Shown: positions 58,920 through 64,000 of the stretch, in pieces | How the letters are laid out: each line of letters starts with the position of its first letter | How positions within the stretch are numbered: position 1 is the stretch's first letter | Source: CAYPHY01 sp964410625 | GTDB lineage: Bacteria > Chloroflexota > Anaerolineae > Promineifilales > Promineifilaceae | Assembly: GCA_964410625.1 (NCBI GenBank) | Contig: CAYPHY010000003.1 | Span: forward strand, 186,001 to 250,000 | Direction of reading: 5' to 3' | Length of the DNA: 64,000 nt | The notes under the pieces: model-generated | What the model saw: only the letters and a program-made list of their open reading frames with translations | Database searches by the model: none | What the model was told of the DNA's origin: nothing | Translations under genes and position numbers: made by a program

Positions 58920-60243
58920 CGCAACTTTGACGACACCGACGGCAACTTTTAGCCGCCAGGCCGTGGAAGCCCTTTCCGCTTCACTGAACGAGCCTGATTG
59001 GATGCTCCAGCGCCGTTTGCAGGCCTGGGAGATTTATGAAAGCCTGCCAGTGCCGACGACGCAGGATGAAGAGTGGCGGCGTACCGATATTCGCCGCTTC
59101 AAATTGGATGAATTTGGCCCCTCGCTGAACGGCCACCATACAAACGGCACTGCTGCTGCCACCATGCCCGACTACCTCGGCGCACAACTGACCGAAGATG
59201 TCGCCGGTGGTGTGTTGGTAGAGGTGGATGGTATCGTCACCAAGTATGAAATGAGTGATGTGCTGAAGGAGCAGGGGATTATCTTCTGCGATATGCACAC
59301 GGCCGTCCGCGAACATGGCGACCTGGTGCAGAAATACTTCATGACCCAGGCTGTGCGTGCCGACGAAGGGAAGTTTGCCGCCTTGCATGGCGCGTTCTGG
59401 CGCGGTGGCGTTTTCCTCTATGTCCCGCGCAATGTCGTCGCCGCTGCGCCCCTGCACAGTGCGCTGTGGGCGACCAACGGCCGCACCTTCACTCACACAC
59501 TTGTCGTATTAGACGAAGGGGCGGACGCAACCTTCATGGACGAATACGGCTCGCCCGATGGCAGTGGTCAGGCGTTGCACAATGGCGCGATTGAATTGCT
59601 GGTGGGTGACAACGCCAACCTGCGCTACGCTTCCTTGCAAGACTTCGGCCGCAATGTATGGCAGTTTAACCACGAGCGCGGCCGTGTCGGCCGTGATGGC
59701 AAGCTGGACTGGATTACCAGCATCATGGGCACGCGCCTGACGAAGGTGTTCCAGACCTCAGAGCTAGACCAGCCCGGTGGCTGGGCGCGGATGTCGGGGA
59801 TCTACTTCACCAACGGCCGCCAGCACCTGGACATGGACACCCAGCAAAACCACAACGCGCCCGATACCGTCAGCGACCTGCTCTATAAGGGGGCGTTGAA
59901 GGATGTGTCGCGTACCGTCTGGCAGGGGATGATCAAGGCGCAACGGGATTCACAGCGCATTGATGGCTTCCAGGCCAATCGCAACCTGATGCTGGACAAG
60001 ACCGCGCGTGCCGACTCCATCCCTGGCCTGGAGATCGAAGCCGACGATGTGCGTTGCACCCACGCTTCGACAACCGGTCGCTTGGATGAGGAAGAGGTCT
60101 TTTACCTGATGAGTCGTGGGATTTCGCGGCCGATTGCCATGCGCATGGTGGTTCAAGGCTTCTTCGATCCGGTGATGCAACGGATCCCCTTTGAAGGCGT
60201 CCGCGAGCGAATCTTCGATCGCATCTTAGAAAAAATAGGCTAA
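58912..60243 (+). CDS. sufD: Fe-S cluster assembly protein SufD
   Basis: SufD pairs with SufB in the SufBC2D complex. The 443-residue protein starts at TTG (58912), supported by GGAGGG 6 bp upstream within sufB. Family features: LNEPDWMLQRRLQAWEIYESLP, EEWRRTDIRRFKL, the central beta-helix GVFLYVPRNVVAAAPLHSAL, HTLVVLDEGADATFMDEY, and the C-terminal LDEEEVFYLMSRGI followed by AMRMVVQGFFDPVMQRIPFEG. It overlaps sufB and is followed by a 148-bp spacer with a long hairpin. Confidence 0.95.
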   Translation: MANATLTTPTATFSRQAVEALSASLNEPDWMLQRRLQAWEIYESLPVPTTQDEEWRRTDIRRFKLDEFGPSLNGHHTNGTAAATMPDYLGAQLTEDVAGGVLVEVDGIVTKYEMSDVLKEQGIIFCDMHTAVREHGDLVQKYFMTQAVRADEGKFAALHGAFWRGGVFLYVPRNVVAAAPLHSALWATNGRTFTHTLVVLDEGADATFMDEYGSPDGSGQALHNGAIELLVGDNANLRYASLQDFGRNVWQFNHERGRVGRDGKLDWITSIMGTRLTKVFQTSELDQPGGWARMSGIYFTNGRQHLDMDTQQNHNAPDTVSDLLYKGALKDVSRTVWQGMIKAQRDSQRIDGFQANRNLMLDKTARADSIPGLEIEADDVRCTHASTTGRLDEEEVFYLMSRGISRPIAMRMVVQGFFDPVMQRIPFEGVRERIFDRILEKIG

Positions 60244-60260
60244 GCAGAGCAACCATAGAT

Positions 60261-60369
60261 CTCACGCAAAGACGCAAAGAACGCAAAGGCTTGTCACCTC
60301 GACACCCTCGGTGCAAGCGCTGAGCAAAGTCGAAGGAAAAACTTGGCGACCTTTGCGTCTTTGCGTGAG
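60261..60369. repeat. GACGCAAAGAACGC-family repeat with 19-bp perfect arms
   Basis: CTCACGCAAAGACGCAAAG (60261-60279) pairs exactly with 60351-60369. The loop contains another degenerate stretch (GACACCCTCGGTGCAAGCGC). It lies between sufD and the rhodanese gene. Confidence 0.85.
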
Positions 60370-60391
60370 TCTTTTTTTGAGGAGGCAAAAC

Positions 60392-61273
60392 ATGGCAGAC
60401 AAAGGGTATGTCCACCCCGACGTATTGGTCAGCACCGATTGGGTGGCTGAAAACCTGCACAACACCGACAAAATTCGCCTGGTAGAATCAAACGAAGATG
60501 TACTGCTCTATAGTACCGGTCATATCCCCAATGCTGTCCACATTGATTGGGTAGTGGACCTGAACGACGCTATTCGCCGCGACTATCTGAATGAAGAGCA
60601 ATTCGCTCAATTGATGTCGCGTAACGGTATCAGCAACGACACCACCGTCGTTTTTTATGGCGACAAGAACAACTGGTGGGCGACCTACGCCTTTTGGGTC
60701 TTTAAGCTCTTCGGCCATGCCGACTGCCGCATTATGGATGGCGGCCGTCAAAAGTGGATCGCCGAAGGGCGCGAACTGACTAAAGAAAAGCCCTCCTTCC
60801 CGCAGACCGAGTATAAGCCCGCTGCCCGCGCTGACTTTCGTATCCGCGCCTTCCGCGACCAGGTGCTAGACCATGTCCGCGCCGCGCAGCCATTGGTGGA
60901 TGTGCGTAGCCCGGCCGAGTTTAGCGGTGAACTACTCCATATGCCCGGTTCGCCGCAAGAGGGTGCGCTGCGTGGCGGCCACATCAAAGGTGCAGCCAAT
61001 GTCCCCTGGAGCCGTGCCGTGGCCGAGGATGGAACGTTTAAGTCGGCCGATGAACTGCGCGACATTTACGAAGGGGAGAAAGGCTTATCCCCTGATAAAA
61101 ATGTGATCGCCTACTGCCGAATTGGCGAACGTAGCTCCCACACCTGGTTTGTCCTCACCTATCTCCTCGGCTATCCTAACGTCCGCAACTACGATGGCTC
61201 CTGGACGGAATGGGGCAATCTGGTCGGCGTGCCGATTGAGAATCCGTCGAAGAAAGCTGAGAGTGGAGACTAG
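60392..61273 (+). CDS. Rhodanese-type sulfurtransferase in the suf operon
   Basis: About 293 residues with two rhodanese domains. Domain 1 (about 10-130) has the structural motif HIPNAVHIDWVVDLNDAIRRD and no catalytic Cys at its loop (FYGDKNNWW). Domain 2 (about 155-280) has LVDVRSPAEFSG and the active loop YCRIGERSSHTWFVL with the catalytic Cys. The enzyme moves sulfane sulfur, as in thiosulfate:cyanide sulfurtransferases. Its location between sufD and sufS suggests it feeds or shares persulfide with the pathway. Start ATG at 60392 follows GAGGAGG; upstream codons are repeat. Confidence 0.9.
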   Translation: MADKGYVHPDVLVSTDWVAENLHNTDKIRLVESNEDVLLYSTGHIPNAVHIDWVVDLNDAIRRDYLNEEQFAQLMSRNGISNDTTVVFYGDKNNWWATYAFWVFKLFGHADCRIMDGGRQKWIAEGRELTKEKPSFPQTEYKPAARADFRIRAFRDQVLDHVRAAQPLVDVRSPAEFSGELLHMPGSPQEGALRGGHIKGAANVPWSRAVAEDGTFKSADELRDIYEGEKGLSPDKNVIAYCRIGERSSHTWFVLTYLLGYPNVRNYDGSWTEWGNLVGVPIENPSKKAESGD

Positions 61274-61274
61274 A

Positions 61275-61356
61275 TTTTTGACACGAATGACACGAATAGA
61301 CACGAAAAACAAGTCATAAGACTATTTCGTGAAATTCATGCCATTCGTGTCGAAAA
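61275..61356. repeat. GACACGAAT-family repeat, inverted layout
   Basis: TTTTTGACACGAATGACACG on the left and GCCATTCGTGTCGAAAAA on the right, ending at the first possible sufS ATG. Confidence 0.85.
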
Positions 61357-61374
61357 ATGTGGAGATTGGAAGCT

Positions 61375-62613
61375 GTGTTGGATGTAGAGAAGGTTCGTGG
61401 GGAATTCCCCATATTGGCGCGAGAGGTCTATCCGGGCGTGCCGTTGGTCTATCTGGATAGCGGTGCGTCATCGCAGAAACCGGCGGCCGTCCTCCAAGCG
61501 ATGGATCATTACTATCGCACCACCCACGCCAACGTCCATCGCGGCGTCCACCGCCTCAGCGAAGACGCGACCAACCTTTATGAAGGGGCGCGGGCGCGGA
61601 TCGCCGCCTTCATCAATGCCCCTGGCCCCTCGCAAGTCATCTTCACCAGCAACGCCACCGAGGGCTTTAACCTCGTTGCCTATACCTGGGGACGCGCCAA
61701 TCTCCAGCCTGGCGATGAAATCCTGCTAACGGAGATGGAGCATCACGCCAACATCATCCCCTGGCAGATCATCGCCCAGGAGAAAGGGGCGGTGGTGCGC
61801 TATGTGCCGTTCCATGAGGATGGCACGCTCGATCTCTCTACCTTGCCCGACCTACTGACCGAACGCACGAAGCTGTTTTCGTTCACGGCCGTCTCCAATG
61901 TACTCGGCACGGTCAATCCGATTAAGGAACTGGTGGCGGCCGCTCATGCCGTCGGCGCATTGGCAATGGTAGATGCGTCGCAGCACGCCCCCCATATGCC
62001 GCTGGATGTGCAGGACCTGGACTGCGACTTCCTCTCCTTCACCGGCCATAAGATGTGTGGGCCAACGGGGATCGGCATCCTCTATGGCAAATTAGAGTTG
62101 CTGGAAGCCATGCCCCCGTTCATGGGCGGCGGCGACATGATCCGCCGTGTGACGCTAGCGGGTTCCAGTTGGAACGACCTGCCCTGGAAGTTTGAAGCGG
62201 GAACGCCGAGGATCGCCGAAGCCATTGGCCTGGGCGCGGCCGTTGATTATCTCAGCGAGGTCGGACTGGACGACATCCACGCCCACGAACAAATGATCAC
62301 CGGTTACGCCCTCGAATCGCTGAGCGAAGTGCCGGGGTTGCGCCTGTTGGGGCCACCGGCCGCGCAACGGGGCGGCCTTGCCGCCTTCACGCTGGCAGGC
62401 GTCCATCCCCATGATATTGCCGAAATTTTAGATAAAGATGGCATTGCCATTCGTGCCGGACATCATTGTGCCCAACCCCTCCACCGTCGTCTGGGCATCA
62501 ACTCCTCCGCCAGAGCCAGCTTTTACCTCTATACAACGCGGCAAGAGATTGATAAACTAATCAGTAGCTTGCACGGCGTACGCAAGGTGTTTAAGTTAAA
62601 AGATGGACAGTAG
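61375..62613 (+). CDS. sufS: Cysteine desulfurase SufS
   Basis: SufS is the PLP enzyme that takes sulfur from cysteine as an enzyme persulfide. Features: VYLDSGASSQKPAAVL, ANVHRGVHRLSEDATNLYEGAR, TSNATEGFNLVAYTWGR, EMEHHANIIPWQ, DASQHAPHM, FLSFTGHKMCGPTGIGILYG (PLP Lys) and RAGHHCAQPLHRRLG (catalytic Cys). This is the group II desulfurase layout. I start at GTG 61375, which gives MLDVEKVRGEFPIL and has GGAG upstream; the ATG at 61357 adds six residues. It overlaps sufU by 11 bp. Confidence 0.95.
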   Translation: MLDVEKVRGEFPILAREVYPGVPLVYLDSGASSQKPAAVLQAMDHYYRTTHANVHRGVHRLSEDATNLYEGARARIAAFINAPGPSQVIFTSNATEGFNLVAYTWGRANLQPGDEILLTEMEHHANIIPWQIIAQEKGAVVRYVPFHEDGTLDLSTLPDLLTERTKLFSFTAVSNVLGTVNPIKELVAAAHAVGALAMVDASQHAPHMPLDVQDLDCDFLSFTGHKMCGPTGIGILYGKLELLEAMPPFMGGGDMIRRVTLAGSSWNDLPWKFEAGTPRIAEAIGLGAAVDYLSEVGLDDIHAHEQMITGYALESLSEVPGLRLLGPPAAQRGGLAAFTLAGVHPHDIAEILDKDGIAIRAGHHCAQPLHRRLGINSSARASFYLYTTRQEIDKLISSLHGVRKVFKLKDGQ

Positions 62614-63004
62614 CATCTACCGCGAACAGATCATCGATCTGTATGAACACCCCCTCAACCAGGGCACGCTCGACGCGCCAGACTTCTCCTATGAGGAAGA
62701 CAACCCGCTGTGTGGTGATGTGGTGCGGATTGACGTGCGCCTGGACGAGCAGCAACGGGTGGCCGAAGTGGCCTGGGACGGCGACGGCTGCGCGATCAGC
62801 CAGGCGGCCGCCTCCCTGCTGACGGAAGAGATCAAGGGCATGACCTTAGAGGAAATTCGCCACTTCCCCAAAGAACGCCTGCTGGAACTGATCGGCGTAC
62901 CGTTGAGCATGGCGCGAGTGAAATGCGCATTGTTGGCGCTCAAGGTCTTAAAAGCTGGCGCGTATGGAATCCCGGAACCAGATACGCTACATAGTCAGGC
63001 GTAA
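62603..63004 (+). CDS. sufU: SufU-type sulfur acceptor (zinc-dependent)
   Basis: SufU takes persulfide from SufS in Gram-positive-type systems. The 133-residue IscU-like protein has YREQIIDLYEHPLNQGTLDA, NPLCGDVVRI, DGDGCAISQAAASLL and VPLSMARVKCALLAL, giving the zinc ligand set of three Cys and the Asp after the first Cys (CGD). Length and sequence match SufU and not IscU (no HPB). It is the last gene of the suf operon, overlapping sufS, and is followed 14 bp later by the DUF4258 gene of a separate TA pair. Confidence 0.94.
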   Translation: MDSSIYREQIIDLYEHPLNQGTLDAPDFSYEEDNPLCGDVVRIDVRLDEQQRVAEVAWDGDGCAISQAAASLLTEEIKGMTLEEIRHFPKERLLELIGVPLSMARVKCALLALKVLKAGAYGIPEPDTLHSQA

Positions 63005-63018
63005 AGCAACGCGACTAC

Positions 63019-63329
63019 ATGGATATAGCTCACATTATTAACGCTATCAAAACCGACCGGATTAACATCACCCAACACGCACGCAGAGAAGCGAAAGAGG
63101 ATAATTTAATTCTGGATGAAATCCTCTACTCAACCCAAAGTGGTGAAATCATAGAAGATTATCCCACTGATACCCGTATCCAAGCTGCCTGATATATGGC
63201 GAGAACCAAGACGGTAGCCCAATTCACACTGTATGGGCCTATGCGGCGAATAGTCAGATAGCCATCTTAATCACCATTTATCGTCCTGATCAGAGTCGGT
63301 GGGTTGATTGGAGAATTCGGAAAACGTAA
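63019..63329 (+). pseudogene. DUF4258 toxin-like gene, broken by a one-base frameshift
   Basis: The first frame (63019-63192) gives 57 residues, with HARREAKEDNLILDEILYST then GEIIEDYPTDTRIQAA and a stop. The next frame continues without a break from AGC at 63183 as SCLIYGENQDGSPIHTVWAY, then AILITIYRPDQSRWVDWRIR, to TAA at 63329. The two parts together are a full DUF4258 protein of about 104 residues. One C missing in ATCCAAGC near 63180 (DTRIPSC expected) explains it. The neighbour encodes the matching zinc-finger antitoxin. It may be a real mutation or a sequencing error. Confidence 0.85.
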
Positions 63330-63331
63330 AC

Positions 63332-63586
63332 ATGAAGAAAAAATACGTAGAGAAATGTCCTCGCTGCGGTGGCCCTGTAGTTGAAAGGGAAGTCACAGAA
63401 GTATTATATGGTGGAGCCAACACAGCTCTTTTGCGAATTAAGGTGGGAGTGTGTTTATTGTGTGGGGAGCGACTGTACACACCTGAGATTGTCAGGCAGT
63501 TCGAGGAAATTGAAGCCAAGTTAGCGCAAGAGGAAACGGCGGAGTTTAAACCGCTAGGCTTGTCATTTCAGGTGCAGATGCACTAA
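63332..63586 (+). CDS. YgiT/MqsA-type zinc-finger antitoxin
   Basis: About 84 residues with a Zn site of two CxxC pairs: KCPRCGGPVV and GVCLLCGERLYTPE. This is the YgiT-type N-terminal zinc-finger domain of MqsA antitoxins without the C-terminal HTH. It then reads RQFEEIEAKLAQEETAEFKPL. It follows the DUF4258 reading frame by 2 bp, the usual toxin-antitoxin order in such pairs. The region contains no CGGCCG motif, unlike the rest of the window. The ATG at 63332 is preferred to the TTG at 63308. A terminator follows at 63630. Confidence 0.87.
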   Translation: MKKKYVEKCPRCGGPVVEREVTEVLYGGANTALLRIKVGVCLLCGERLYTPEIVRQFEEIEAKLAQEETAEFKPLGLSFQVQMH

Positions 63587-63629
63587 TAGAACAGGCATGG
63601 TCAGAGAAACTTAGTTTCTAAACACGCCA

Positions 63630-63662
63630 AGACCTGAAGATGTTAATTCTTCGGGTCTTTTT
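63630..63662 (+). terminator. Rho-independent terminator after the TA pair
   Basis: AGACCTGAAGA (63630-63640) and TCTTCGGGTCT (63648-63658) form an 11-bp stem with one G-T pair and a 7-nt loop, followed by a run of T. Confidence 0.85.
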
Positions 63663-63685
63663 GGTTTAGTGGTAAAATGGTCCAG

Positions 63686-63830
63686 TACACTGTTTCAATA
63701 GTTTGAACAACTGTCACTCCGAGAGGAGTCTTCGGAGCGAGGAATCCCTATCCATTCGCTGATCAACGGAATCGCCAGGGATTCCTCGCTCCGCTCGGAA
63801 TGACGTTGCAATCACTGTTGAAACACTGTA
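63686..63830. mobile_element. 145-bp MITE (copy B), inverted relative to copy A
   Basis: Ends TACACTGTTTCAA and TTGAAACACTGTA, with inner CACTCCGAGAGGAG and CGGAATGACGTTG. The length equals copy A and both ends match its reverse complement. The flanks TCCAG and TTTAG share three of five bases, so a target duplication is weak here. It lies between the TA terminator and the Crp-like gene. Confidence 0.8.
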
Positions 63831-63848
63831 TTTAGACGGCAACGAGAG

Positions 63849-64000
63849 ATGAATGCTGAAACGGCCGAACTGCTCCCCACTTTGACACGTGCCCCCATCT
63901 TTCAAGGGCTGGACGCGACCGCGCTTCAACCTATTCTCCAGGTCGGCCGTTACCGCCAGGTGGCAGCCAACACCTTTTTCTTCCATGAAGGGGAACCAGC
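63849..64000 (+). CDS. Crp/Fnr-family cyclic-nucleotide-binding protein, N-terminal part (cut by window edge)
   Basis: The open frame from the ATG at 63849 gives MNAETAELLPTLTRAPIFQ, then GLDATALQPILQVGRYRQ and FFFHEGEPA at the edge. The pattern of F-x-G-L, a helix, then a beta-roll start with FxEGEPA is the cNMP-binding domain of Crp/Fnr proteins. The C-terminal HTH is outside the window. GAGAG just upstream is a weak ribosome-binding site. The 145-bp MITE ends 18 bp before its start, so its promoter is inside or beyond the element. Confidence 0.8.
   Translation, partial: MNAETAELLPTLTRAPIFQGLDATALQPILQVGRYRQVAANTFFFHEGEP

Noticed and set aside
1..64000. rRNA or tRNA genes
   Set aside because: No cloverleaf-like or rRNA-like stretch was recognised in the spacers; they are mostly repeats and control elements.

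Overview
This window is GC-rich bacterial chromosome, densely coded, in contiguous metagenome-style assembly with one 100-N scaffold gap at 28279-28378. The gene content fits Chloroflexota, probably class Anaerolineae: a single-membrane type of cell-wall cluster, a MalT/LuxR giant regulator, a large fusion of cyclase, ATPase and TPR domains, secreted proteins with low-complexity linkers, a SufR-controlled SufCBDSU system, and no outer-membrane or lipopolysaccharide biogenesis genes. The lineage call is an inference from content and style, not from a marker-gene search. No rRNA, tRNA or CRISPR array was seen.

Region 1 (1-13924, all minus strand) is a division and cell-wall (dcw) operon read right to left: mraZ, rsmH, ftsL, ftsI, murF, mraY, murD, ftsW, murG, a CvpA-like protein, murC, murB and the start of ddl. 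It has a recognisable promoter followed by three 10-bp-spaced MraZ boxes. murE is missing from its usual slot. Region 2 (14197-18293) holds a LysM lipoprotein, a membrane protein with two death-fold-like effector-associated domains, a DUF1232 protein and the lipid II flippase murJ. Region 3 (18558-25601, plus strand) has two M16 peptidase homologues (one catalytic, one not) around a GAF/PP2C phosphatase, then acpS, a PIG-L deacetylase and an alpha/beta hydrolase. Region 4 (25624-29871) has the MalT-type regulator broken by the gap, a methyltransferase and a small barrel protein. Region 5 (29892-37047, minus) has two MarR-controlled units: a heterodimeric ABC exporter and a GH13 amylase. Region 6 (37085-42631, minus) is a sugar/glycosyl unit: rmlD, a beta-propeller lipoprotein, two GT2 glycosyltransferases and rnhB. 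Region 7 (42825-50340) has trmD, a thioesterase, an unknown membrane protein, acpP, a PspC protein and a soluble-adenylyl-cyclase-like giant. Region 8 (50456-54841) is a secreted subtilisin. Region 9 (55060-63004) is iron-sulfur assembly: a SufT-like gene and sufR face sufC-sufB-sufD-rhodanese-sufS-sufU across two divergent promoters and an 18-bp perfect palindrome. The right end has a toxin-antitoxin pair with a frameshifted DUF4258 toxin, and the start of a Crp-family regulator.

Three layers of non-coding structure run through the window. First, most spacers hold degenerate 7-9 bp tandem repeats arranged as a long imperfect inverted repeat (units on one strand, then their complements); about ten unit families are used, and every non-overlapping junction of the dcw operon has one. 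Second, the palindrome CGGCCG is strongly over-represented inside genes (about 20 copies in the 3 kb I counted) but nearly absent from likely foreign stretches. Third, there are two families of MITE-like elements: a 145-bp element (two copies, inverted to each other, one with a perfect 5-bp target duplication) and a 103-116 bp element with ends TAGGACTTACGCA (three copies).
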